A stretch of DNA of 64,000 nt from Candidatus Methylacidiphilales bacterium (GTDB lineage: Bacteria > Verrucomicrobiota > Verrucomicrobiia > Methylacidiphilales > JAAUTS01). The translations under genes and the position numbers were made by a program. The number at the start of each line of letters is the position of its first letter. Positions within the stretch are counted from its first letter, which is position 1. The stretch lies in the NCBI GenBank assembly GCA_028713655.1, contig JAQTNW010000001.1, forward strand, positions 1-64,000, given 5' to 3'. The notes below the pieces were generated by a model, which was not told where the DNA came from, did no database searches, and saw only the letters and a list, made by a program, of their open reading frames with translations. Below are positions 35,607 to 44,856 of the stretch, one piece after another.

Positions 35607-37484
35607 TCACCAGTTGCGCTTGTTAACGGACTCATCGTTGGAATTCTTGTTTGCGGAAGGCGGGATAAGCAAATACGGATGTTCCTCGTTTTTCAAGGAA
35701 TCCAGCAGCGCGCGCGCCTCCTCACCCGATATTTTTCCATCCTTCCGTTCCGGTGCTTGTCCGGAAGCGGATTGATTCTTGTTTCCGCTGTTGGATTCTT
35801 CCGGTTTCTGCTGGTTTTTTTGGCCGTTGTCATTCTTCTGCGGGTTCGAGGAATCATCCGGTTTGTGTTCCGGCTGCGATTTGTCGTTCGCCTGCTGCCC
35901 GTTTTGATTCTGATTCTTATCCTGGCTCTTGTCGTCCTTCTTGTCCTGATTTTTATCCTTATCCTTGTTCTTGTCTTTATCCTTGTCCTGTTGAGGCGGT
36001 GGATTTTGAGGCAATTGATTCAGCCGCTTTTGCACAAAATCCTTGTTGTATTTTGCATCGGCATCGTCCGGCTTCAAATGCAACGCATTGTCATATTCCT
36101 GGATGGCCTGTTCCCACTGCTTGCGGGTGCTTTGCGGATCTGTTTTCTCGGTTTGCTGTCCTTTCCGGTACAGCGTATTTCCAAGATTATAATAGGTGCA
36201 GGTTTGGAGCTTCAAATCCTCCGCCTTCAAGGCCGATTGCAGGGACTGCAGGGCCTTGTCGTAATCGGACGATTTGTAGTAAGCCGTACCCAGGTTGTAG
36301 TTTAAGGCGGCATCATCAGGTTTGCGTTGTTCCTGCCGCCGGAATTCCTGTGCCGCATTGCCGTAGTCGCCCTTCGCAAAGGAACGTTCCGCTGCTCCGG
36401 CCCGCGCGTTTTGCGCAACAGACGCGCTTAGCAACACCAGCGCCGCCACGGCGGTTTTCCCAAAAAGCCCCCGCCGTGTGCGGGCGGGCCGGATGTCGCG
36501 CAACATAAATTCAGCCAGCAACAAAACGATGCCCGCGAGCAGCGGCCACACAAACTGCTCGAGCGGGATTTTTTCCATTTTGCTTTCCAATTCCTGTTTC
36601 GGGGCCGTCGTGACATTGCCCTGGTATATCTTCAGCAGTCCCTGGCTTCCATTGCCCAGCAATTCAAACTCGCCGCCGGCTGCCTTTGCGATTTGTTGCA
36701 GCATGGATTCATCCAGCCTCGATTTGACCGGGCTGCCGTTTTCATCCTTGAGCAGATCGACTCCGCCGCTGTTGTTAGGAACGGGAATGAATTCCCCTGA
36801 AGGCGACCCAACTCCCACCGTATGGATGATAAGACCCTTGTCCGCCGCCTGTTTGGCCTCCTGCAACGCGGAGCCTTCCAGGTCTTCGCCATCCGTGATC
36901 AGAATCAGGATTTTTCTTTTGCTTTTTGAATTGGCGAACGCTTCTTCCGCGGCGCGTATCGCGGCGGCAATGTCCGTTCCAGGCACCGGAACGATATCCG
37001 GATTCAAGGTGTCGATCGACTGGAGAAATATTTCATAATCGAGGGTTGGCGGGCACATCAAATAGGCCGTGCCCGCAAATGGAATGAGCCCGATTCTGTC
37101 GCCGGACAGCGTGTCCACCAGGTCCCGAACCGCCAGCTTCGCGCGCTCGAGGCGGTTGGGCTTCACATCCTCGGCGAGCATGCTGCGTGATACGTCCATG
37201 GCGATGATCACATCGGTTCCCCGGCGTTTCACCTCCTGCCAGCGGAAGCCGGCCTGCGGGCGCGCCAGGGCCGCAAACAAACAGGCGATGCCGCAAACCA
37301 GAAGAATCCGCTTTGCCAGCCTTTTTGCCGGTGAAAAATACGGCATCAAGCTGTCCAGCAAATGCCGGGAAACCACTTTCTCCAGGGTCTGCCGGCGTTT
37401 CCGCTCCGAAATCCACAGCAGTACGCCCAGGGCCAGGCAAACCAGAAGCCCGGCGATCAGCCATGCGGGTTCGGCGAATGTCAT
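35607..37484 (-). CDS. batB: BatB-BatC fusion: VWA domain plus TPR domain
   Basis: A 625-residue protein. Two N-terminal TMs (about 8-26 and 58-75) precede a von Willebrand A domain (about 90-280) with MIDAS motif DVSRSM and ILITDGEDLEG. Further TMs lie near 310-330 and 345-365. TPR units follow (about 370-500, NYNLGTAYYKSSDYDKALQSL). A low-complexity Lys/Asp/Gln/Asn tail (about 500-600) is built from KDK-like repeats. In many genomes BatB and BatC are separate; here they are fused. Overlaps batA by 4 nt. Confidence 0.9.
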   Translation of the reverse strand: MTFAEPAWLIAGLLVCLALGVLLWISERKRRQTLEKVVSRHLLDSLMPYFSPAKRLAKRILLVCGIACLFAALARPQAGFRWQEVKRRGTDVIIAMDVSRSMLAEDVKPNRLERAKLAVRDLVDTLSGDRIGLIPFAGTAYLMCPPTLDYEIFLQSIDTLNPDIVPVPGTDIAAAIRAAEEAFANSKSKRKILILITDGEDLEGSALQEAKQAADKGLIIHTVGVGSPSGEFIPVPNNSGGVDLLKDENGSPVKSRLDESMLQQIAKAAGGEFELLGNGSQGLLKIYQGNVTTAPKQELESKMEKIPLEQFVWPLLAGIVLLLAEFMLRDIRPARTRRGLFGKTAVAALVLLSASVAQNARAGAAERSFAKGDYGNAAQEFRRQEQRKPDDAALNYNLGTAYYKSSDYDKALQSLQSALKAEDLKLQTCTYYNLGNTLYRKGQQTEKTDPQSTRKQWEQAIQEYDNALHLKPDDADAKYNKDFVQKRLNQLPQNPPPQQDKDKDKNKDKDKNQDKKDDKSQDKNQNQNGQQANDKSQPEHKPDDSSNPQKNDNGQKNQQKPEESNSGNKNQSASGQAPERKDGKISGEEARALLDSLKNEEHPYLLIPPSANKNSNDESVNKRNW

Positions 37485-38443
37485 GGCAGCCTCCTCATCA
37501 GTCCCTCGCTCAAGCCCAGCTCGACACCCAGCAACAGCAGGGCTGGGAAGAGGGCCAGATGGAACAGTTCCTGGTAATTTTCAAATTTGCGCACCGCGCG
37601 TCTGGTTGTCTCCAGTTGATTGATTTCCGCGTAAATGCGCCGCATGGAGTCCGTGTCCGCCGCCCGGTAATATTTCGCGCCGGTCTTTTCAGCGATCTTC
37701 CGGAGCATGTCCTCGTCGAGATCAAGCTGTGAGGAGCCGGACTCGCCGTTTTGGCTTCCGGCGCCGATGGTGTACACCTTGATTTTCATGGCTTCCGCAG
37801 CCTCGGCCGCCGCCAGTGGCGAAATCTTCCCGCAATTGTTGATCCCGTCGGTCAGCAAAATCACAATGCGCGACTTGCTGTTCTGCTCGCGCAAGCGGTT
37901 GACGGCGGATGCGATGCCGGAACCGATTGCGGTGCCGTCCTGCATCTGGCCGATTTGCAGGCCCTGCAACCGGAGTTGAAGCCAGTCATGATCCAAGGTC
38001 AGCGGGCAAACCAGATACGGATAGGCCGCGAAGGCCACCACTCCGATGCGGTCGTTGGGACGGTCGTCAATAAACCGCGACACGACCGCCTTGACCACTT
38101 CGATGCGGCTCGCCGCGCGCCCGCCCAAATTATAGTCGGGCGTTTGCATGGAGCCGGAACAATCCACCGCCAAAATAATATCAATCCCGCTGGCTTCGAC
38201 GTCGGCCGTCGTCTTGCCGAGCTGGGGCCTCGCCAGCGCCGCGATCAACAAGGCCACGGCCAGTAGCCGCAAAAACATTCCTATCCAGCCGGCGGCCGAA
38301 CGCTTTAAGCTGCCGGCCTCACGGGCGATGGCGGTGGAGGAAAAAAGAATCGAGGCGGAGCGGCCTTGTTTGCCCCACCAAAACGCTAGAAGAGGAAGCA
38401 GGGCCAGGGCCCAAAAAACCTGGGGATACAGAAAGCGGATCAT
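37481..38443 (-). CDS. batA: BatA-like VWA-domain membrane protein
   Basis: A 320-residue protein with N-terminal TMs (about 8-24 and 52-72). Its VWA domain (about 85-270) has MIDAS motif DCSGSMQTPD and conserved LLTDGINNCGKISP. A C-terminal TM covers about 295-312. Likely periplasm-facing membrane complex partner of the other VWA protein and MoxR ATPase. Both ends overlap neighbours by ATGA. Confidence 0.92.
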   Translation of the reverse strand: MIRFLYPQVFWALALLPLLAFWWGKQGRSASILFSSTAIAREAGSLKRSAAGWIGMFLRLLAVALLIAALARPQLGKTTADVEASGIDIILAVDCSGSMQTPDYNLGGRAASRIEVVKAVVSRFIDDRPNDRIGVVAFAAYPYLVCPLTLDHDWLQLRLQGLQIGQMQDGTAIGSGIASAVNRLREQNSKSRIVILLTDGINNCGKISPLAAAEAAEAMKIKVYTIGAGSQNGESGSSQLDLDEDMLRKIAEKTGAKYYRAADTDSMRRIYAEINQLETTRRAVRKFENYQELFHLALFPALLLLGVELGLSEGLMRRLP

Positions 38444-39111
38444 GACGCCTCCCCCTGTGGAACCGGCGCAGTTGCGGGTTGGGCCGGATTTTTTTCGTTA
38501 TTCCCTGTTGTTGGCTGTGCTGTGGCTTCCACAAACTGTATGGCGCTGTAGAGCATGAGATTCATCTGTTCCACATTGAATTCGGAGCGCGCAAACTTGA
38601 CCAGATCGCAATATTGCAGGAACGCCTTCAGCAATTCCGAATGGGATTCCAGCATCGCCTCCGATACGAGGGCCGGTGTGCGGAGGAATTCCTCCGTGGT
38701 TTGTTGCGTCACGGGCAGATTGAAGCGCAATTCGAGATAGCGACGCACGATATCCGAGACCTTTCCCAAAAATTCATGGGCATTGCCGTCCCGGATCAAT
38801 CGTTTTGCCTCTTCCAACTGTTCCAGAGTGAGTTCGGAAAGGCTCTTCATCGGTTTCCGGCTGTTGCGCCATTTTTTATACAACCAGATGCCGAGCGCCA
38901 GCAGGGCAAGAATGCCGAGAAGAAGGAGAACCGCATAAATGATTTTGGAATAATCCGGCACCCAGAGTCCCTTTACGTCACGGATGTCGCCTTCCGCCGG
39001 CGCAAATCCCGGTGTGGCGGGGGCTGTCTGTTGTGCGAAAAGTCCGCCGGCGGCCATGAGATGGCCCGCGGCGATTAGTCCTGACATTTTGAAATATTTC
39101 CCGGTTTTCAT
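38440..39111 (-). CDS. DUF4381-type membrane protein of the bat operon
   Basis: A 223-residue protein. A signal-like N-terminus (residues 8-27) is followed by a periplasmic stretch, one TM (about 58-80, IIYAVLLLLGILALLALGIWLY) and a cytosolic helical domain (about 95-200) with LSELTLEQLEEAKRLIRDG and VRRYLELRFNLPV. A Gln/Pro/Ala-rich end follows. This layout and position between DUF58 and batA are typical of DUF4381 proteins. Role unknown. Confidence 0.78.
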   Translation of the reverse strand: MKTGKYFKMSGLIAAGHLMAAGGLFAQQTAPATPGFAPAEGDIRDVKGLWVPDYSKIIYAVLLLLGILALLALGIWLYKKWRNSRKPMKSLSELTLEQLEEAKRLIRDGNAHEFLGKVSDIVRRYLELRFNLPVTQQTTEEFLRTPALVSEAMLESHSELLKAFLQYCDLVKFARSEFNVEQMNLMLYSAIQFVEATAQPTTGNNEKNPAQPATAPVPQGEAS

Positions 39112-40019
39112 CGGCGTTTTTTCTCGCGGGTGTCAAAAAAGCCGCGCAGCACGGGCAGGTAAGGCTTGTCCGTGGCCAGTTCCACCAGGTCGATGCCGTT
39201 GGAACGAAATGTTTTGCGCAGAACGACCCGATACAGAGCGGCGATGGTTGAAAATTTCTCCCTGACTTCTTTTTGGCGCGTATCAATCTCGACCAGCTCT
39301 CCCGTCTCCGAATCCTCAACAGCCAGCAAGCCGACTTCCGGGAGCTCGCTTTCACGCGGGTCGGTTACGGAAACCCCGACCAGATCATGGCGCCGGTTCA
39401 TTGAATTCAACAGGGGCTGCATTGCCGCCAGCTCCGTTTCAAAATGGCCTGTCAGGCAAAAATCCGATATGAGAATAACCACGGCTTTCCGTTTCAAAAG
39501 CCCGCGTGCCGTTTCCAAAGCCACTCGAATGTCGGTTTTTTTGCCGACGGGTTCATAAAACAAAATTTCCCGGATCACCCGCAGCACATGAGCCCTGCCT
39601 TTTGCGGGAGGTATATAGAGTTCCACCCGGTCTGTGAACAAAAGCAGCCCGACCCTGTCGCGGTTGCGGATGGCTGAGAACGCCAGCACACTCGCCAGTT
39701 CAGCCGCCCGCTCACGCTTGCTCTCCTCGCCAGAACCAAAAAACCCGGATGCGCTCACATCGATCATCAGCAGCATCGTCAGCTCGCGGTCCTCGCGGTA
39801 TTTTTTGATAAACGGGCGGCCTTGCCGTGCCGTCACTTTCCAGTCAATCGAACGGATATCGTCGCCAGGCACATATTCCCGCACCTCGTCAAAGTCGATC
39901 CCCGACCCTCGAAACGCCGATTGGTATTGCCCCGACAGGGCTTCATTGACCATGCGATTGGTACGGATTTCGATGCTCCGTACCTTTTTCAGGATATCGC
40001 TGATCGATTTCGGTTTCAT
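39108..40019 (-). CDS. DUF58 (VWA-like) protein of the moxR operon
   Basis: A 303-residue cytosolic protein with the DUF58 signature (GSGIDFDEVREYVPGDDIRSIDW, about residues 37-59), then RPFIKKYREDRELTMLLMID and a VWA-like fold with DVSASGF. Usually partners a MoxR AAA+ ATPase for assembly of metalloenzymes or stress responses. 24 nt after moxR, 4-nt overlap with the next gene. Confidence 0.93.
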   Translation of the reverse strand: MKPKSISDILKKVRSIEIRTNRMVNEALSGQYQSAFRGSGIDFDEVREYVPGDDIRSIDWKVTARQGRPFIKKYREDRELTMLLMIDVSASGFFGSGEESKRERAAELASVLAFSAIRNRDRVGLLLFTDRVELYIPPAKGRAHVLRVIREILFYEPVGKKTDIRVALETARGLLKRKAVVILISDFCLTGHFETELAAMQPLLNSMNRRHDLVGVSVTDPRESELPEVGLLAVEDSETGELVEIDTRQKEVREKFSTIAALYRVVLRKTFRSNGIDLVELATDKPYLPVLRGFFDTREKKRR

Positions 40020-40043
40020 AAGGCGGCGCGTTTGCCTCCTGTC

Positions 40044-41078
40044 TCAGGGAACCGGCACCGTGTCCAGGACCTTGCGGACGATGGTGTCGCTGTTCAAACC
40101 TTCCGCTTCGGCTTCGTAGGTCACGGTCAGCCTGTGCCGCAGGATGTCAGGCGCTACTGATTTGATGTCCTGCGGGGTCACGTAGCCGCGCCCGTTCAAA
40201 AAGGCAAGCGCACGGCCCGCCAGGGTCAGTCCGATGCTGGCGCGCGGCGATGCCGGATATTGGATGTAGGGCTTGATGTCGAGCTTGTAGTGCGCGGGAT
40301 CGCGCGTCGCGTGCACCAGGCTGACGATGTAATCCTTCACCTTGTCATCGATGTAGATGGAATTGACCACATGGCGCGAATGTTGGATGTCCTCGGCTGA
40401 AAGGACGGGATTGACCTGTGGCGCCGCATCCGTGGTCCCCATGAGGTCGATGATTTGACGCTCCTCGGCCGGGGTCGGATACGTCACCACCACTTTCAAC
40501 ATGAAACGGTCCACCTGCGCCTCGGGAAGATTATAGGTGCCTTCCTGCTCGATTGGGTTTTGTGTGGCCAGCACCAGAAACGGGTCTGGCAAAAGATGCG
40601 TCTGGTCGCCGATGGTCACCTGCCGCTCCTGCATCACTTCCAACAGCGCGCTTTGGACCTTGGCGGGGGCGCGGTTGATTTCGTCCGCCAGGATCAGGTT
40701 TGAAAAGACCGGTCCGTGTTTGACCATGAAATTCATGTCGCGCGGATTGTAAATTTCAGTTCCGATGATGTCGGCGGGGAGCATGTCGGGCGTGAACTGG
40801 ATGCGCTTGAATCCGAGCTGGATGGCCGAGGCCAGTGTTTTCAGTGAAAGCGTTTTGGCGAGGCCGGGCACGCCTTCCAGCAGGACATGTCCGTTGGCCA
40901 GGAGGCCGACCAAGAGGCGTTCGATCAGATAATTCTGGCCGATAATGACACGGCCGATTTCCTGCTGCAGCGGGCGCACCCAAGCGGAAGCCTGTTGCAC
41001 GGCTTGGTTGATGGTATGGATCGATGCCGATTGCGACGGCGTTGGGATCAGGGAGGGAGGGGGAGTTGCGCTGTTCAT
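40044..41078 (-). CDS. moxR: MoxR family AAA+ ATPase
   Basis: A 344-residue chaperone-like ATPase heading the bat operon. Walker A is EGVPGLAKTLSLKTLA (about residues 73-88), Walker B is LADEINRAPAKVQSALLEVMQE, sensor 1 LATQNP, and sensor 2 lies in the C-terminal lid (PASPRASIGLTLAGRA). The N-terminal 30 residues are an extra Pro/Ser-rich lead. It probably acts with the DUF58 and VWA proteins encoded downstream. Confidence 0.95.
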   Translation of the reverse strand: MNSATPPPSLIPTPSQSASIHTINQAVQQASAWVRPLQQEIGRVIIGQNYLIERLLVGLLANGHVLLEGVPGLAKTLSLKTLASAIQLGFKRIQFTPDMLPADIIGTEIYNPRDMNFMVKHGPVFSNLILADEINRAPAKVQSALLEVMQERQVTIGDQTHLLPDPFLVLATQNPIEQEGTYNLPEAQVDRFMLKVVVTYPTPAEERQIIDLMGTTDAAPQVNPVLSAEDIQHSRHVVNSIYIDDKVKDYIVSLVHATRDPAHYKLDIKPYIQYPASPRASIGLTLAGRALAFLNGRGYVTPQDIKSVAPDILRHRLTVTYEAEAEGLNSDTIVRKVLDTVPVP

Positions 41079-41527
41079 GGTTGAAATATGGCACAGGCGC
41101 CTGACCGGAACATTTCCCGGACATTACAATTTGGAAAGGAAAGGCGGGGGAAATGCAGAATTCAGAATGCAGAATTCAGGCGCAGGACGAAGGAGGGAAG
41201 CAACTTATGGCACGAACCACACGAAAATCACGAAACAAGAATTGGCCGCGAACTCCGATATCCATCGCGAGCAGGAAAGCGTCCGCTGGAGAACGGATTC
41301 GTCCTGTGCGCGAACAAAAGACGCAAGAATGTGAAACGGATCGATATGGAGTGCGGTGACAAATCCAAAGATGCGATACCGCTTTTGGTTGCAAGTGAAT
41401 AAAGATAAGAGCAAAACACTTTTTACAGGAAGAACGCAAAGAGCAGAAAGCTGAACTTTCAAAGCCGGTTGCCTTACCAGAGGAAACTGAATGAGATTTG
41501 AATTTTAGCCGCAGACAACGGGAAGCT
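41079..41527. other. Gene-free filler region
   Basis: About 450 bp between divergent genes with GCAGAATTCAGAATGCAG at 41154-41171, ACGAACCACACGAAAATCACG near 41212 and other generic intergenic phrases. The overlapping short frames on both strands look like chance. No promoter or RNA is evident. Confidence 0.55.
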
Positions 41528-42124
41528 TTATTGAGGGGATTCCTGTAGTTTAAAATACAGTTCACGGCTGATCCAGGCATCGACTGCGGCATATTGGATC
41601 TGGGCGGGCGTGAGTTCGTCCTTGCTCCAATTGGTCACTTGCGCGCCTTTTGAGACCCGGATTTTCAGAAACAGAGCGGCCAGGCTGCGCAAGCCGGTGG
41701 TTTTGATGCCTTTTTTGGCGGCCATGCGCGAGAGATCCACCATGCCGCCTTCCTGAAAAGCCCGGATTTGGCGGAGCTTGGAAAAATCCTGCTGCAGGGC
41801 CAACCCGGCCTTGACGATCCCGGGATTTTCCAGGACGGCGATGATTTCGTCCGGGATATGGCGGTTTCCGATCTGGAAAAGAAACACTTCGTTCCGGGTG
41901 GCAAATTGAATCAACGAGGGCAGGAAGTTTTGCCCCCGGCGGAAGGAGGGGCGGCTTTCGGTGTCGAATCCCAATACGGTTTCCCGGGCGAGGATCTGGC
42001 AGGCATCCGCGCAGGGTTGCTGGCGTCCGATCAAATGAATCGGACCGTCATAGCGGGCCAGGGGCAGTTGTTGCACTTCCTCCCGCGTGATGGAAAGGGG
42101 CGATTCGGGTTGACGATCCAGCAT
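41528..42124 (-). CDS. 3'-5' exonuclease, RNase D-like
   Basis: A 198-residue DnaQ-fold exonuclease domain without HRDC. Exo I is TVLGFDTESRPSFRRG (D and E ligands, about residue 47), Exo II is GLALQQDFSKLR, and the C-terminal LTPAQIQYAAVDAWISREL supplies Exo III (YAAVDAW). The start at 42124 (MLDRQPESPLSITREEV) is preferred; the open frame upstream overlaps the divergent VanX gene and is not family-like. Probably processes RNA or repairs DNA ends. Confidence 0.88.
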   Translation of the reverse strand: MLDRQPESPLSITREEVQQLPLARYDGPIHLIGRQQPCADACQILARETVLGFDTESRPSFRRGQNFLPSLIQFATRNEVFLFQIGNRHIPDEIIAVLENPGIVKAGLALQQDFSKLRQIRAFQEGGMVDLSRMAAKKGIKTTGLRSLAALFLKIRVSKGAQVTNWSKDELTPAQIQYAAVDAWISRELYFKLQESPQ

Positions 42125-42143
42125 TAGGACATTTACTAGCGGG

Positions 42144-42794
42144 GTGCCAATCAAAGTCAAAGTATTGAAATATGAGGCGCTGCGATATCTGATCACAGCT
42201 TTGCTGTCGGTTTCCGTGAATACCGGGGCCGAGGCCGCCGACAGCATCAAAGTCCCGCATACGCAACTGGTGCGGGTGCAGGATGAGATCCCCGGTATTT
42301 TGGTCGATTTGCGCTATGCCGGCGTCCGCAATATCACCCATAAGGCGATTTACCAGGACAGCACCGCCTGGCTTCGCCCCGAAACCGCGCACCGGCTGAA
42401 ACTTGTTCAAAATGAGCTGCGCCGCCAGGGTTATCAACTGGTGATTTGGGACGCTTATCGCCCGGCCTGGGCGCAAAGGAAGTTATGGGAGGCCTTTCCA
42501 AACGCGAATTTCGTGGCCCCGCCTCGCCAAGGGTCGCGCCATACCCGGGGGACCAGCGTGGATGTGAGTCTGGCGGATTTGCAGGGGAAACTCGTGGAAA
42601 TGCCGACGGACCATGATGTGTTTGGGCCGAAGGCGAGCCAGAGTCTTTCCCTTTCGGACATCAGCCCAACAGCCCGCCGCAATGCCCTGATCCTGCGGAA
42701 TGCGATGTTTCAGAACAAATTCAGCGGGGTGCCGGCCGAGTGGTGGCATTATGACCTGGCCGATTGGTGGAAATACCCGCTGATTGAGGATTGA
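42144..42794 (+). CDS. D-alanyl-D-alanine dipeptidase (VanX/DdpX family), exported
   Basis: A 216-residue zinc peptidase with an N-terminal signal region (about residues 1-31, cleavage near AEA). VanX motifs: WDAYRPAWAQRKLWEA, zinc site SRHTRGTSVDVSL (H and D) and EWWHYDLADWW (catalytic E, zinc H). With a signal peptide it probably recycles wall D-Ala-D-Ala rather than conferring glycopeptide resistance; no van ligase genes are nearby. Confidence 0.9.
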   Translation: MPIKVKVLKYEALRYLITALLSVSVNTGAEAADSIKVPHTQLVRVQDEIPGILVDLRYAGVRNITHKAIYQDSTAWLRPETAHRLKLVQNELRRQGYQLVIWDAYRPAWAQRKLWEAFPNANFVAPPRQGSRHTRGTSVDVSLADLQGKLVEMPTDHDVFGPKASQSLSLSDISPTARRNALILRNAMFQNKFSGVPAEWWHYDLADWWKYPLIED

Positions 42795-42862
42795 GGCATC
42801 CGTACAAAGACAGGGTCTCACACGAAGCCACGAAGGAAGATTGGAGTTGGTGCCAGATGCGT

Positions 42863-42898
42863 CCATCCCCCTGAAAAGGGGGAAAACAAGGGGGTTTT
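42863..42898. repeat. Family D repeat, copy D1
   Basis: CCATCCCCCTGAAAAGGGGG followed by AAAACAAGGGGGTTTT: a short CCCCCT/AGGGGG hairpin plus a C/G-run flank. Near-identical copies at 49230-49264 and (opposite orientation) 59325-59359, all in intergenic filler. Confidence 0.7.
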
Positions 42899-42940
42899 GC
42901 TGGCCACGAAGGAACAGAGCAGAAAGGCATTCGCACGCAG

Positions 42941-44119
42941 ATGAAAATATTGCTGGTTACCGAAACGTTTCCTCCCGACATCAACGGAGTGGCCATGACA
43001 CTCTCGCGTTTGGCGGACGAATTGAGCGCGCGCGGGCATGATCTGCTGGTGTTGCGACCGGGCAAACCGGAAGCGCATTCCGGAACCGGGAAAAGCTGGA
43101 AGGAAACGATGGTATGGGGCCTGCGTATTCCGGGTTATCCGGAGGCCCGGATTGGACTGACAAGCCGGTGGTCGTTAATTCGCCTTTTACGGCGTTGGAA
43201 GCCGGACCTGGCGCACATTGCAACCGAGGGTCCTCTGGGCTGGATGGCTTTGCGGGCCTGTGAGCATGAAAGATGCCCCGTTATTTCCAGTTTTCACACC
43301 AATTTTCATGAGTACACGCGGCACTATAAAGTCAGTTTCCTGGAGCGATTGGTTGAACACTATTTGTGCTCGTTTCACAATCGCACCCAGGCCAATCTCG
43401 CGCCCGATCAGGGGTTGATTGAAAGGCTCGAGAAGGCCGGGTTTCGCAACAACTGTTATTTTGGAAGAGGCGTGGATACGGTGCTTTTCAGCCCTGAAAA
43501 ACGCGACCCGGCCTTGCGCGGGGAATGGGGTGTGGGCGAGGGAGACTCTGTTATTCTACACGTCAGCCGGGTGGCGGCGGAAAAGAACATTCCATTTGTC
43601 CTCGGAACGTATCGCCAGTTTCGGGCGCAGTATCCGGGCCTGAAAATGGTGGTGGTCGGGGATGGACCGGAACGACGCAGGCTGCGGAAACAATACCCGG
43701 AGGTGATTTTTACCGGGATGAAGATGGGGGAGGAGTTGGCGCGGCATTATGCTTCGGCTGATTTCTTCTTTTTTGCGAGCGAGACGGAGACGTTTGGCAA
43801 CGTGATTACGGAATCGCTGGCCAGCGGTTTGGTGGTATTGGCGTATGACTATGCGGCGGGGCGCCAGTTCATACGCACAGGCGTAAACGGGTTTACCGTT
43901 CCTTTGGGTGATGCGCGTGATTTTCAGGCTTGCGCCGCCAATCTGCTGTCTAAAAGGGGAGGGGAATATCTGGCGGAGGTAAGGGCAGCCGCGAGGCGGA
44001 CGGCCTTGCAGATACCCTGGAGCACGACGGTGGACCGCTATGAGGCGATTGTTCGATCTGTCCTGGATCTGGAGCCTAAGCCGGTTTGTGATACGTTAGA
44101 TATGGCTCCAGCGGATTAA
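42941..44119 (+). CDS. Glycosyltransferase family 4 (GT-B), MgtA/SqdX-like
   Basis: A 392-residue GT-B glycosyltransferase. The N-domain start is ILLVTETFPPDINGVAMTLSR and the acceptor-side stretch is SSFHTNFHEYTRHY. The C-domain has nucleotide-sugar site GRGVDTVLFSPEKRD, KMVVVGDGPERRRLRKQYP, then FFFFASETETFGNVITESLAS (E-x7-E). It resembles enzymes that glycosylate diacylglycerol or phosphatidylinositol. Substrates are inferred only to be a nucleotide sugar and a lipid. Confidence 0.85.
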   Translation: MKILLVTETFPPDINGVAMTLSRLADELSARGHDLLVLRPGKPEAHSGTGKSWKETMVWGLRIPGYPEARIGLTSRWSLIRLLRRWKPDLAHIATEGPLGWMALRACEHERCPVISSFHTNFHEYTRHYKVSFLERLVEHYLCSFHNRTQANLAPDQGLIERLEKAGFRNNCYFGRGVDTVLFSPEKRDPALRGEWGVGEGDSVILHVSRVAAEKNIPFVLGTYRQFRAQYPGLKMVVVGDGPERRRLRKQYPEVIFTGMKMGEELARHYASADFFFFASETETFGNVITESLASGLVVLAYDYAAGRQFIRTGVNGFTVPLGDARDFQACAANLLSKRGGEYLAEVRAAARRTALQIPWSTTVDRYEAIVRSVLDLEPKPVCDTLDMAPAD

Positions 44120-44261
44120 ATCGAGACGTCCCAAGTGATTGTTTCAATATCTTATTATCTTTGAAACTTTTTTGTCACCTTGGGGTTTAATACTGGTGGC
44201 CTGAGCTCATGAGGGCTCGGATACATGAGTAACAAAATCAACCAAAGGACTTGCTGAATCT

Positions 44262-44714
44262 ATGAATCGTATTCTCGCAAAAATGCTCTGTCTGGCTGTG
44301 TGCAGCCTTGGACTGTCCGCTGTGATCCATGCGGAACCTCCCGTCGGCCCCGGCCCGGACGGAAAATCCGGCCCGCGCAAGGAAATGATGGAAAAACACA
44401 TCGAAAAAATGAAGGCAGACCTTCAATTGACCGATGATCAGGTGGCGAAATTGAAGGACATCTTTCAAAGCCACAAGGGTGATGCTGAAAAAATAAAGCA
44501 GGACACCGTGCTGACAAAGGAAGAAAAGCGCAAGCAACTGCAGCAGTTGAAAGAACAGGTGGACAACCAAATTAATGGCATCCTGACTCCGGACCAGCAG
44601 AAGAAATGGGCGGATATCAAGGCGCAGAACAAAGAAAAATGGGCGGAACGCCGCAAGGACAAGAAGCAGGGCGGGGATCAGACGCCTCCGCCTCCAGCTC
44701 CTCCCTCCACTTGA
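44262..44714 (+). CDS. Exported Spy/CpxP-like (LTxxQ) protein
   Basis: A 150-residue periplasmic helical protein. The signal peptide is residues 1-24 (ending IHA). Two LTxxQ-type motifs (LQLTDDQVAKLKDI, ILTPDQQKKWADI) flank an antiparallel helix pair. The C-terminus is Lys- and Pro-rich (QTPPPPAPPST). Family members act as periplasmic chaperones or metal-stress sensors. A 142-bp upstream gap contains a possible promoter but no clear pair of hexamers. Confidence 0.75.
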   Translation: MNRILAKMLCLAVCSLGLSAVIHAEPPVGPGPDGKSGPRKEMMEKHIEKMKADLQLTDDQVAKLKDIFQSHKGDAEKIKQDTVLTKEEKRKQLQQLKEQVDNQINGILTPDQQKKWADIKAQNKEKWAERRKDKKQGGDQTPPPPAPPST

Positions 44715-44806
44715 GGTAGTTCGAGTTGGCACTCAAAGGGCGGCCCATCCGGTTAAGGGATGAGGCCGTCCTTGTTGCGAGCGGCAAGGCTATGAGTTAA
44801 CGGCGG

Positions 44807-44843
44807 TTGACCTCGGCGCCTCAATACGTATAATACACGTGTA
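44807..44843 (+). promoter_or_regulatory. Sigma-70-type promoter and palindrome of the toxin-antitoxin module
   Basis: TTGACC (44807-44812), 16-bp spacer, TATAAT (44829-44834), the clearest sigma-70 promoter in the window. The -10 box is overlapped by TACGTA and followed by the palindrome ACACGTGT (44836-44843), a plausible autoregulatory operator. The antitoxin start is 23 nt downstream of the -10 box. Confidence 0.75.
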
Positions 44844-44856
44844 AGAAAGAATTGCT

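Noticed and set aside
44745-44765. CCATCCGGTTAAG considered as another family A right end
   Set aside because: One base short of the terminal repeat, no left partner within 150 bp; likely chance.
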